A DNA stretch of 10,632 bases from Candidatus Microgenomates bacterium (GCA_015486555.1 WFRL01000009.1:1-10632); one strand, 5' to 3'. Shown: positions 1 to 5,941, counted from the stretch's first letter. Numbers and translations are program-made. Notes: generated by a model not told the origin, from the letters alone.

Positions 1-56
1 AAAATGACCAAATCACAAATTCCAATAACCAACGATCAAAACTCTGTCAGAATGAC
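1..56. repeat. Fragment of dispersed AT-rich repeat, inverted
   Basis: Read on the minus strand, bases 3-40 resemble a shortened version of the AT-rich block at 5942-6008: both begin TTTTGAT, contain ATTGGAATTTG and end GTCATTTT. Bases 48-56 (CAGAATGAC) match the outer end of the hairpin repeat at 86-212. I see no gene in this stretch. It is probably the truncated edge of another copy of the composite repeat family. Confidence 0.55.
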
Positions 57-85
57 CCGAGAGGAGTTGTACCTTCATCTTCTGT

Positions 86-212
86 GTCATCCTGAGGAGC
101 TAGGGCGACGAAGGATCTAGCGAGCGGAGCGAGCGCAAAGTCGCTGGTACTCACGCTCGGGAGCACTCTCGTGCGCCTATCGGCTAGATTCTTCGCTGGG
201 ACTCAGAATGAC
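86..212. repeat. GC-rich hairpin repeat element, copy A
   Basis: This is an imperfect long inverted repeat. The left end reads GTCATCCTGAG then CGAAGGATCTAGC; the right end, reverse-complemented, reads GTCATTCTGAG then CGAAGAATCTAGCC. The interior holds smaller self-complementary pieces such as GCGA/TCGC around 128-144 and GCAC/GTGC near 163-174. The left arm (86-121) is almost the exact inverse of the right arm of copy B at 5888-5923, and both copies share AGCGAGCGCAAAGTC. No coding potential is apparent. It resembles a non-autonomous REP- or MITE-like element, able to form a cruciform or a strong RNA hairpin. No transposase lies in the window. Confidence 0.8.
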
Positions 213-253
213 GCATATAAAGGTTTTGTTCATTGATAATTGACTATTGTTAT

Positions 254-327
254 TTGCTTGGATACTTGGAATTTGATAATTGGTCATTTTTCCAACTAGT
301 TCCAATAACTAAGTTCCGATTACCTAG
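254..327 (+). repeat. AT-rich direct repeat, copy 1
   Basis: Bases 254-291 match 5972-6009 with two mismatches over 38 nt, around the core GGATACTTGGAATTTG. Bases 311-327 match 6034-6050 exactly over 17 nt. The spacer between the two blocks differs in the two copies, so this is a mosaic of short modules. The copy lies directly upstream of the promoter of the putative structured RNA. Confidence 0.75.
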
Positions 328-343
328 TTCTATCTTTCCTCTT

Positions 344-352
344 TGCTATAAT
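344..352 (+). promoter_or_regulatory. Extended -10 promoter of the structured RNA
   Basis: TGC-TATAAT is a perfect extended -10 (TGn at 344-346, hexamer at 347-352). No good -35 lies about 17 nt upstream, as is common for extended -10 promoters. Transcription should start near 359-360, exactly where the 5' strand of the RNA's closing stem begins. Confidence 0.7.
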
Positions 353-358
353 AAAAGT

Positions 359-541
359 AGGCTACTTTTGAAATTACTGGGAAGGTACGAGGCGTTTTCC
401 TCGACACCTAGCAAATGGGTAAGTTCCGAGAATCGGGATGAAGAGGTGAGTTCTTGGCTTCCGTGGAAGTCAAGGCAGCCTCCCCGTTTATTGCTGGGGG
501 ACCGTCGTGCCTGACCGTAGTTCAAAAGTAGCTTGTTTTAT
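359..541 (+). ncRNA. Putative structured non-coding RNA, class unknown
   Basis: The ends pair perfectly: GCTACTTTTGAA at 361-372 with TTCAAAAGTAGC at 521-532, giving 12 bp, plus a possible G360-U533. The rod continues inward with UAC/GUA and GG/CC (375-380 with 515-519, U378 bulged), a tandem G-A-like internal loop, and GGUACGA/UCGUGCC (384-390 with 505-511). Enclosed hairpins are ACCUA-GCAAA-UGGGU (406-420), UUCCGA-GAA-UCGGGA (424-438), a 9-bp stem at 453-474 capped by CGUG, and a C-rich/G-rich stem at 481-501. A U-rich tail (TTGTTTTAT) follows the closing stem. An extended -10 promoter sits at the expected distance. I find no RNase P, tmRNA or SRP hallmark sequence. 6S RNA or a leader controlling the adjacent tRNA-Thr remain possible. 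The folding was done by eye. Confidence 0.6.
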
Positions 542-544
542 AAA

Positions 545-616
545 GCCACCTTAGCTCAGGGGTAGAGCAACCGCCTTGTAAGCGGTAGGTCGTCGGTTCA
601 AATCCGACAGGTGGCT
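545..616 (+). tRNA. trnT: tRNA-Thr (anticodon UGU)
   Basis: This is a complete cloverleaf. The acceptor GCCACCT pairs with AGGTGGC, the D arm is GCTC/GAGC, and the anticodon stem ACCGC/GCGGT carries the loop CUUGUAA with anticodon UGU. The T arm is GTCGG-TTCAAAT-CCGAC. The discriminator base is U and CCA is not encoded. No independent promoter is well placed: TATAAA at 539-544 abuts the first tRNA base. The gene probably depends on read-through from the structured RNA that ends just upstream, followed by RNase P processing. Confidence 0.96.
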
Positions 617-618
617 CA

Positions 619-627
619 TGTTAAAAT
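619..627 (+). promoter_or_regulatory. Extended -10 promoter for def (leaderless)
   Basis: TGT-TAAAAT lies just past the tRNA-Thr 3' end, and the hexamer ends 5 nt before the def ATG. The 12-mer ATGTTAAAATAA (618-629) recurs before the dcd-like gene at 3759-3770. No Shine-Dalgarno sequence precedes the ATG, so a leaderless transcript is likely. Confidence 0.5.
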
Positions 628-632
628 AACTT

Positions 633-1235
633 ATGGCTAAAGGATTAAAAATTGTTACCGTTCCTAGTCCTATTCTTCGTAAGAAAAGTCAATCGGTTGA
701 GTTAACGCCTCCAGTAAAAAAACTAGTTAAGAGGATGCGGCACACTCTTTTTACTGGTCAGGATTTAACAGGTTTGGGTTTATCAGCTCCCCAAGTTGGT
801 TACAATTGGCGTATTTTTTTAACCATTAATAAAAATCAAGAGAATTTTTTACCCCTTCGTATTTTTATTAATCCTCAAATAGTTGAAAAAAGTAAAGAAA
901 TAATCACCGGCGTGCCTAACTCTGAGTTTCCCTATGAAGGTTGTTTATCTATTCCTGATATCTATGGCCTGGTGGATAGGCACGAATGGATTAAAGTTAG
1001 ATACTTAACCTTAGAAGAAAATAAACTAGTTTCTAAAGAAGAGAAATTTAACGATCTCTTATCTGTTGTTATCCAACACGAGTATGACCACTTGGAGGGT
1101 ATTCTTTTTGTTGACCGAACGATTACTCAAGGTCACCAGTTATTTAAATTAGCTCGCCGTCAAGGCAAGGAAGTTTTAATTCCTTTAGAAGAAAAGTTAA
1201 ACATTCTTCAGTTGAAAAAGTCAAAAGTAAGTTAA
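633..1235 (+). CDS. def: Peptide deformylase
   Basis: This enzyme removes the formyl group from the N-terminal Met of nascent proteins at the ribosome, using a bound divalent metal. All three family motifs are present: motif I GLGLSAPQVG (47-56, with Ser where Ala is usual), motif II EGCLS (102-106, metal ligand Cys104) and motif III HEYDH (149-153, ligands His149 and His153, catalytic Glu150). At 200 residues it is slightly longer than usual, owing to an insertion around 65-100 and a basic C-terminal tail. The start is supported by a -10 hexamer ending 5 nt upstream and by the usual family N-terminus (IVTVPSPILRKKS). The stop codon ends 1 nt from the 3' end of the opposing tRNA-Val gene, so the two units converge with essentially no spacer. 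Confidence 0.95.
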   Translation: MAKGLKIVTVPSPILRKKSQSVELTPPVKKLVKRMRHTLFTGQDLTGLGLSAPQVGYNWRIFLTINKNQENFLPLRIFINPQIVEKSKEIITGVPNSEFPYEGCLSIPDIYGLVDRHEWIKVRYLTLEENKLVSKEEKFNDLLSVVIQHEYDHLEGILFVDRTITQGHQLFKLARRQGKEVLIPLEEKLNILQLKKSKVS

Positions 1236-1236
1236 G

Positions 1237-1310
1237 TGGGCGCGCCTGGACTTGAACCAGGGACCTCTCCGATGTGAACGGAACGCTCTAGCCAACTGAG
1301 CTACGCGCCC
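1237..1310 (-). tRNA. trnV: tRNA-Val (anticodon CAC)
   Basis: Read on the minus strand: acceptor GGGCGCG/CGCGCCC, D arm GCTC/GAGC, anticodon stem TTCCG/CGGAG (with one U-G pair) and loop UUCACAU with anticodon CAC for the GUG codon. The T arm is CCTGG-TTCAAGT-CCAGG. The discriminator is A and CCA is not encoded. It lies 16 nt downstream of tRNA-Trp, so the two are probably one dicistronic precursor. No clear terminator is visible before transcription would enter def antisense. Confidence 0.95.
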
Positions 1311-1326
1311 TTTACTAAGCAATAAG

Positions 1327-1399
1327 CAGGCGCGGCAGGGCTTGAACCTGCAACCTACGGTTTTGGAGACCGTTGCGCTCCCAATTGCGCCACGCGCCT
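1327..1399 (-). tRNA. trnW: tRNA-Trp (anticodon CCA)
   Basis: Read on the minus strand: acceptor AGGCGCG/CGCGCCT, D arm GCGC/GCGC, anticodon stem ACGGT/ACCGT with loop CUCCAAA giving anticodon CCA. The T arm is GCAGG-TTCAAGC-CCTGC. The discriminator is G, the expected identity base for tRNA-Trp. CCA is not encoded, so a CCA-adding enzyme is required. It is the first gene of the tRNA-Trp/tRNA-Val pair. Confidence 0.96.
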
Positions 1400-1407
1400 T
1401 TCCTCTT

Positions 1408-1435
1408 ATTATAGCTTATAGTCTTGCCCAATCAA
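1408..1435 (-). promoter_or_regulatory. Sigma70-type promoter of the tRNA-Trp/tRNA-Val pair
   Basis: On the minus strand, TTGATT (1435-1430) and a perfect TATAAT (1413-1408) are separated by 16 nt. The hexamer ends 8 nt before the first base of tRNA-Trp. Transcription would therefore begin at, or within a base or two of, the mature 5' end. Confidence 0.7.
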
Positions 1436-1467
1436 AATCAGATTAAAAAGGAAATGTTTAATCTTCA

Positions 1468-1496
1468 TTGAATTTTTAGGTTTTATTTGTTATAAA
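1468..1496 (+). promoter_or_regulatory. Sigma70-type promoter of nrdJ (leaderless)
   Basis: TTGAAT (1468-1473) and TATAAA (1491-1496) are separated by 17 nt, the optimal spacing. The hexamer ends 7 nt before the nrdJ ATG, so the start site should fall at or next to the A of the start codon. No Shine-Dalgarno sequence is present. I see no riboswitch-sized leader despite the cobalamin-dependent product. Confidence 0.65.
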
Positions 1497-1503
1497 TAGA
1501 CTT

Positions 1504-3759
1504 ATGAATTTTAATCCCCAAGTTTTGAAACGAAATGGAAAAAGAGAAGTCTATTCCCGTCGCAAGATTAAGCTTTCTATCTTTTCGGCGGCCGCAGAGT
1601 TAGGGGGAAAAGATCTCAAACTAGCTGAAGCTCTTTCTCGAGAAGTAGAGAAAATGCTAAGTAAGGTTTATCCCGATCGGAAGGAAATTACCACTGAAGA
1701 AATTGGGGATGTAGTTGAAATAGTACTTATCAAGAAAGGCCATGCTAAAACAGCCAGACGATATATTCTCTCTCGAGCTGCTCGGCGAAAAGTAGCTGAC
1801 TTAGCTAAAAAGCTAGGGATTGTTGATGATGTTGGTGGCCTAAGTCTTAATGCCTTGATGGTAATGAAGAGTAAGTATCTTCTTAAAGATGAAGAAGGTC
1901 AAGTAATAGAGACCCCTCTCCAAATGTTTAGGAGAGTAGCTTATTTTATCGCTAAAGCTGAAGATAAAAAACATCGCCGCCGCTGGGCAGAAAAATTTTT
2001 GGAATTGATGACTGAACGGCGGTTTATGCCGGCTGGTCGAACCTTAACGAATGCAGCTACCCGGGATGGCCAGTTGGCTAATTGTTTTGTTCTGCCTATT
2101 GAGGATTCAGTTCGAGGTATTTTCCAGACCTTGGAGGAAGCAGCTGTTTTGAAAAAGCATGGGGGAGCAGTTGGAATTTCCTTTTCTAAAATCCGACCGA
2201 AAGGGGATTACATCTCTGGTTCTTCTGGCTGGGCCTGTGGTCCAGTGGCAGTAATGAAGCTTTTCAATGATAGTTCAGATATTCTTCTCCAACACGGCAA
2301 GCGACGGTCAGGAAATATGATTGTTCTCAATGTTACCCATCCCGATGTGTTGGAATTCATTACCTCCAAAGAAGATTCAAGTCGTTATCCCCATATTAAT
2401 TTTTCCTTAGCTGTAACCAGTAAATTTATGGAGGCCGCTTTGGCTAATAAAAATTGGCCTTTAGTTAATCCACGTAATGGGGAGATAGTCTCAACCATTA
2501 AGGCTAGATCTATTTTAGAGCTGGCAGCTACTTATGCCTGGTATAATGGTGATCCTGGTTTAATTTTTATCGATGAAATAAATAAGTATAATCCAACTCC
2601 TGAGCTGGGGCCTATTGAGACAGTAAATCTTTGTGGTGAGCAGCCATTATTGTCCTATGAAGCTTGCAATTTAGGTTCTATTAACCTTACTGCTCACCTG
2701 GAAAAAAGCCAAATTCATCCTTTACTGGGTCAACTCTATGAGATAGATTGGGATAAGTTGGCTGAAACAATAAAAACTGCTATCCGTTTTCTTGATGACA
2801 CTATTGATGTTTCTAAGTATCCCTTGAGAAAAATTAGGAAAGTAGTTTTAGGAAATAGAAAGATTGGTTTAGGAGTGATTGGTTGGAGTGATACCCTTAT
2901 TCGAATGGGACTTTCTTACCGTGATGAAAAAGCCCGGAAACTAGCTGAGAAAGTGATGAAATTTATCCGAGATGTTGGTTGGCAAACATCTGCTGAACTA
3001 GGTGAGGAAAGAGGTTCATTCCCTAATTTTGTTGGGTCTATCTGGCAGAAACGGGGTTATAAACATTTTCGGAATGCTACTGTTACCACCATTGCTCCAA
3101 CAGGGACAATCGCTATTATAGCCATGGCTTCTTATGGGATAGAACCCCTTTTTGCTCTTTCTTATTATAAGGAGGCTATGGATGGGGTTAAGCTGCCTGA
3201 GTTAAATAAAGATCTTTTTCGAGTACTTAACTGGCTGGTTAAGAAAAGAAAGATAAGTAAGGAGGAGTTAGAGATTAGCCGACGACAGGTTTTGAAAACA
3301 GGTTCTATTCAGAAATTGGACTTTTTACCTGGATTGGTTCGGAATGTCTTTGTGACAGCAATGGATCTAACCCCATTAGAGCATATTAAAATGCAGGCTA
3401 CCTGGCAGAAATATGTTGATAATGCTGTTTCTAAGACCATAAATATGCCTAATTCAGCTAATGTCCAGGATGTTATTGATGCTTTTGTCACTGCTTGGCG
3501 TTATAAGTGTAAGGGGATTACTATTTATCGGGATGGTTCTCGGGATGTGCAGGTTCTTAATATTGGTGATTTTAAAAACAAAGGAGACATCTCCCAAACG
3601 AAAAAAAGAAAACCTTTTCTGAAGCGATTATTATTTAAGAAAGGTCAGAAGGAGAAAAAGGAGATATCCAATATTTGTCCTATGTGTGGCGCTAAAATGC
3701 AGGTAACCGAGGGGTGTAAAATTTGTCCCAAGTGTGGCTTTTCCGCTTGTTCTGTCTGA
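1504..3759 (+). CDS. nrdJ: Adenosylcobalamin-dependent ribonucleotide reductase (class II)
   Basis: This enzyme reduces ribonucleotides to deoxyribonucleotides with a radical generated from coenzyme B12, so no separate radical-generating subunit is needed; none is in view. In order: an ATP-cone regulatory domain (about 4-95, beginning VLKRNGKREVYSRRKI), the catalytic barrel with FMPAGRTLTNA (174-184), NCFVLP (redox Cys194), GGAVGISFSKIRPKGD (220-235), NLCGE (376-380, with Asn376, thiyl-radical Cys378 and Glu380), EACNLGS with the partner Cys388, and TIAPTGTIA (529-537). A basic low-complexity linker (about 690-722) leads to a Cys-rich C-terminus (Cys725, 728, 738, 741, 744, 749) typical of NrdJ. 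It combines a zinc-ribbon-like site with a mobile redox tail. At 751 residues with every motif it appears intact. An extended -10 for the next gene begins at the stop codon. Confidence 0.95.
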   Translation: MNFNPQVLKRNGKREVYSRRKIKLSIFSAAAELGGKDLKLAEALSREVEKMLSKVYPDRKEITTEEIGDVVEIVLIKKGHAKTARRYILSRAARRKVADLAKKLGIVDDVGGLSLNALMVMKSKYLLKDEEGQVIETPLQMFRRVAYFIAKAEDKKHRRRWAEKFLELMTERRFMPAGRTLTNAATRDGQLANCFVLPIEDSVRGIFQTLEEAAVLKKHGGAVGISFSKIRPKGDYISGSSGWACGPVAVMKLFNDSSDILLQHGKRRSGNMIVLNVTHPDVLEFITSKEDSSRYPHINFSLAVTSKFMEAALANKNWPLVNPRNGEIVSTIKARSILELAATYAWYNGDPGLIFIDEINKYNPTPELGPIETVNLCGEQPLLSYEACNLGSINLTAHLEKSQIHPLLGQLYEIDWDKLAETIKTAIRFLDDTIDVSKYPLRKIRKVVLGNRKIGLGVIGWSDTLIRMGLSYRDEKARKLAEKVMKFIRDVGWQTSAELGEERGSFPNFVGSIWQKRGYKHFRNATVTTIAPTGTIAIIAMASYGIEPLFALSYYKEAMDGVKLPELNKDLFRVLNWLVKKRKISKEELEISRRQVLKTGSIQKLDFLPGLVRNVFVTAMDLTPLEHIKMQATWQKYVDNAVSKTINMPNSANVQDVIDAFVTAWRYKCKGITIYRDGSRDVQVLNIGDFKNKGDISQTKKRKPFLKRLLFKKGQKEKKEISNICPMCGAKMQVTEGCKICPKCGFSACSV

Positions 3760-3768
3760 TGTTAAAAT
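3760..3768 (+). promoter_or_regulatory. Extended -10 promoter for the dcd-like gene
   Basis: TGT-TAAAAT sits immediately after the nrdJ stop codon. It forms part of a 12-mer (ATGTTAAAATAA) that is identical to the one before def. The hexamer ends 9 nt before the ATG, which has no clear Shine-Dalgarno sequence, so the transcript would have at most a very short leader. Confidence 0.4.
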
Positions 3769-3777
3769 AAAAGTGGA

Positions 3778-4284
3778 ATGTTCTTAGCTAGACAAGCAGT
3801 TTTAGATTTATTAGAACAGCGAGAAATAGTTATTAACCCTTTTAAAGGGGAGAAATTGGGCATTCTAAGTTATAACTTGAGTCTAGCTAAGGAAGTGGTT
3901 AATCCTCAAACAGGGGAGGTTATTCCCCTTATTGATTTCCAGTTGTTACCCAATCAATTCGTTTTAGCTAATACTCAAGAATATCTCATCTTATCCACCA
4001 AAGTTGCCGGTTTTGTTACCGGGCGATCCTCATTAGCCCGCTTGGGAGTATTGACTACCTTCGATAGCCATCTGGTTGAACCAAGTTTTGAGGGAAGTTT
4101 AACTTTAGCCATAAAGAATCTTTCTAATAAACCAGTTTTACTAAGGGAAGGATTAGAATTGGTTCAAATTTCCTTTCTCATCATCCAAGGAAGGGAAGAA
4201 ACAGTTATTAAGAAGAAGAAAGATTATCAAGCTCAGGCTAAAGTGGTTGAAAGCCAGCTATGTCGGGAGTTAACAGATGGATGA
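3778..4284 (+). CDS. dCTP deaminase / dUTPase superfamily protein, catalytic Glu replaced
   Basis: The 168 residues have the layout of trimeric dCTP deaminases: an N-terminal PF...LSYNLSLA element (21-37; the family has SYDLRLG), the phosphate-binding GRSSLARLG (82-90), the core 97-118, and a C-terminal tail with DYQAQ and SQLCREL. dCTP deaminase makes dUTP (or dUMP in bifunctional forms) for thymidylate synthesis, fitting its place after nrdJ. The oddity is in the active site. Aligning GRSSLARLG with the E. coli enzyme puts Ala111 at the catalytic Glu138, Ser97 at Ala124 and Glu101 at Asp128, while Ser84, Arg88 and His98 are kept. The glycine-rich C-terminal dUTPase motif V is absent. It may have different chemistry, be a dUTPase-like variant, or be a regulatory binder. 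Superfamily membership is secure; activity is not. Confidence 0.85.
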   Translation: MFLARQAVLDLLEQREIVINPFKGEKLGILSYNLSLAKEVVNPQTGEVIPLIDFQLLPNQFVLANTQEYLILSTKVAGFVTGRSSLARLGVLTTFDSHLVEPSFEGSLTLAIKNLSNKPVLLREGLELVQISFLIIQGREETVIKKKKDYQAQAKVVESQLCRELTDG

Positions 4285-4918
4285 GTTAGTTGATAAAACC
4301 CGTCAGTTTTATAACAAGGCTGCTGTGGCTTACTTAAATAGGAACTTTCATCGGGTAAAAGTTGAAATTTTAACTCAATTCCTTAATTATCTCCCTCGAC
4401 CAGAAAGAGTATTAGATGTAGGCTGTAGTGTAGGCCGAGACTTGATGTGGTTGAAGGCTCATGGAGTAGAGAAAGTTTATGGTATTGATTTTGCTGAAGA
4501 GATGATTGAGATTGCTAAGAAATATGTTACGGCTAAGTTTTCCACTACTGATATTACCCAGGGACTTGGCTTTTCCCCAGCGACCTTCAATGGAGTTTTG
4601 TGTTTGGGTACTTTAGGAAATATCTCTAAAGGCCGCCTGACTCGGAAGGTAATTAAAGAAACATACCAAGTTCTTAGGCTGGGAGGTGTGTTGGTGATTA
4701 CAGTTAAGGAGGGCGACCGTGAGTTTTTGGAGGTAACTAATAAATATGGAATAGAATATATGAACCTGCCTCGGAGAGTAAGTTTGTACCGGCAAGGTGA
4801 ATTGAATGATCTTCTTACCCAAGTAGGGTTCCAATTACTTGAGTCTCGAGTTTACCAGGATGATAATCTCCGCTGGGTAATTAGTTATGCTAAGAAAACA
4901 GACAGTAAGGCTAAGTAA
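4277..4918 (+). CDS. Class I SAM-dependent methyltransferase
   Basis: The 213-residue protein has the Rossmann-type methyltransferase core. Motif I is VLDVGCSVGRD (45-55), binding the methionine part of SAM. Asp71 in VYGIDFAEEM is placed to bind the ribose. Further strands follow at FNGVLCLGTLGNI (104-116) and, after a helix, LRLGGVLVITVKEG (133-146). It resembles small-molecule Methyltransf_11/25-type enzymes, but no substrate-specifying region is recognisable, so the target is unknown. Its ATG overlaps the preceding gene by 8 nt with GGGAG 7 nt upstream, indicating translational coupling to the dCTP-deaminase homologue. Its stop codon overlaps the 3' end of convergent murI by 8 bp, and there is no room for a terminator between them. 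Confidence 0.88.
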   Translation: MDELVDKTRQFYNKAAVAYLNRNFHRVKVEILTQFLNYLPRPERVLDVGCSVGRDLMWLKAHGVEKVYGIDFAEEMIEIAKKYVTAKFSTTDITQGLGFSPATFNGVLCLGTLGNISKGRLTRKVIKETYQVLRLGGVLVITVKEGDREFLEVTNKYGIEYMNLPRRVSLYRQGELNDLLTQVGFQLLESRVYQDDNLRWVISYAKKTDSKAK

Positions 4919-5684
4919 ACTCCGGTCTTAGTTTATCGGCGTCGATCTCAATATTAAGGTAATCCTTAACCTGTTGTTCAAGTAGTTGGGGTTGGCCAGT
5001 GGTTAACCAGAACATCTGAGGGGAGGTGTTAGAAAGAGATTTCTCCTTCGTAACAGGGCAGAGTCGGGATGCTTGTTTGGCTACCGCTTCTGAAGGCTCA
5101 ATAATAGTGGCTTGAAGGAAGAATTGTTGTATTTTCTTTTTTATTAAAGGGTAGTGAGTGCAGCTTAAACCAATAGCGGCAGGGGAAGAGAATTTTTTCT
5201 TTATCTGGTCCAAGATTGAGTTTATCTTTAACCAGTTTCTCTCCTCAATGGCCGTGGCTAGATGGGGAGGAGAGTAAGCTCGCATTTTTGATGGCTGGAA
5301 CTGTTCAATGAGTTTTTCGAACCTAGAAGAGTGAATAGTGTTCCAGGTTGCTAAGAGAAGAGAATTGTGGAATTGGGCTAAAGGTTTGACTACTGGTTCG
5401 ACTCCGATGATAGGAAGATTGAATCGCCGGCGGAGCTGAGAAAGACTGATAGAAGTAGCTGTATTACAGGCAATAACTAGGCAGTCAAGATGGAAACCAT
5501 TAATTGCCTGATTAAGGAGAGATAATAATCGTTTTTTAATAATTTCTTTTGGTTTCTCTCCATAAGGAAAGTAGGCTTGGTCAGCTAGGTAATAAATAGT
5601 GCTTCTGGGTTGTTTTTTTATTAAGTGCTGAAGGATGCTTAGTCCTCCGATTCCCGAGTCAAAGACTAAAATTCGTGGCGACAT
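4911..5684 (-). CDS. murI: Glutamate racemase
   Basis: This cofactor-independent cytoplasmic enzyme converts L-glutamate to D-glutamate for peptidoglycan stem peptides. Both catalytic cysteines are present: Cys73 in ACNTATS (72-78) and Cys175 in SCTHYPL (174-180). The N-terminal FDSGIGGLSIL (8-18) supplies Asp9 and Ser10, and IIGVEPVVKPL (92-102) matches the family. YLADQAYFPYGEK (32-44) stands where most relatives have a GDTARxPYG-type sequence, a mild divergence at the active-site entrance. The length of 257 residues is normal. The start is supported by TATAAT ending 5 nt before the ATG. The gene is monocistronic, transcribed leftward, and converges with the methyltransferase gene. Its presence implies that the organism makes peptidoglycan. 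Confidence 0.93.
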   Translation of the reverse strand: MSPRILVFDSGIGGLSILQHLIKKQPRSTIYYLADQAYFPYGEKPKEIIKKRLLSLLNQAINGFHLDCLVIACNTATSISLSQLRRRFNLPIIGVEPVVKPLAQFHNSLLLATWNTIHSSRFEKLIEQFQPSKMRAYSPPHLATAIEERNWLKINSILDQIKKKFSSPAAIGLSCTHYPLIKKKIQQFFLQATIIEPSEAVAKQASRLCPVTKEKSLSNTSPQMFWLTTGQPQLLEQQVKDYLNIEIDADKLRPEFT

Positions 5685-5689
5685 AATAT

Positions 5690-5695
5690 ATTATA
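5690..5695 (-). promoter_or_regulatory. -10 element of murI (leaderless)
   Basis: On the minus strand a perfect TATAAT ends 5 nt before the murI ATG. No recognisable -35 lies 16-18 nt further upstream and there is no Shine-Dalgarno sequence, so the transcript is predicted to begin at or within a base or two of the start codon. Confidence 0.55.
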
Positions 5696-5723
5696 AAATT
5701 TCTGTTTTTTAGTCTCTCTTCGG

Positions 5724-5923
5724 GTCATTCTGAGCGGGCCGAGAGGCGAAGTGAAGGATCTAGAGAGCGGGAGCGAGCGCAAAGTCATTGGCAGCCAAGT
5801 TTTTTCTAAGCTTTTACTACGGGTTACTAATTGTTTTTCAACCTAGTTCCTCTAACCTAGCTCCTAGTTCCGATCTCATGCGCCTTCGGCTAGATCCTTC
5901 GTCGCCCAGCTCCTCAGGATGAC
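5724..5923. repeat. GC-rich hairpin repeat element, copy B
   Basis: The left end reads GTCATTCTGAG and later GAAGGATCTAG; the right end, reverse-complemented, reads GTCATCCTGAGGAGC and later GACGAAGGATCTAGCC. The two ends are thus inverted repeats about 200 bp apart. The right arm (5888-5923) is nearly the exact inverse of the left arm of copy A (86-121), and AGCGAGCGCAAAGTC (5770-5784) is also shared. The interior has been replaced by AT-rich sequence and AGTTCC-type short repeats (about 5842-5871), so this copy looks disrupted or chimeric. No gene is visible inside. It lies between divergent murI and the mazG-like gene. Confidence 0.78.
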
Positions 5924-5941
5924 TCTAAGAGAAAAGATAAG

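Noticed and set aside
86..330. CRISPR array
   Set aside because: The repeats are inverted and mosaic, not regularly spaced direct repeats with unique spacers, and no cas gene is in view.
453..480. SRP RNA hairpin, from GGAAGTCAAGGCAGCC
   Set aside because: The conserved GGAA tetraloop with its symmetric flanking loops is absent; here GGAAG pairs with CUUCC in a simple stem.
233..514. 93-codon open frame over the left intergenic region
   Set aside because: It crosses the AT-rich repeat, a perfect extended -10 promoter and most of the structured RNA, has no ribosome binding site, and its product has no recognisable domain. The RNA reading explains the DNA better.
359..541. T-box leader reading of the structured RNA, from GGGGGACCG near 496-504
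   Set aside because: The canonical T-box sequence with UGGNACCGCG is not matched, there is no clear Stem I specifier loop, and the downstream gene is a tRNA rather than a synthetase or amino-acid gene.
3309..3491. 60-codon open frame antisense to nrdJ
   Set aside because: It lies wholly inside a conserved part of nrdJ and has no promoter or ribosome binding site of its own, so it is a shadow frame.
4613..4834. 73-codon open frame antisense to the methyltransferase gene
   Set aside because: It lies wholly within a well-supported gene and has no protein-family features.
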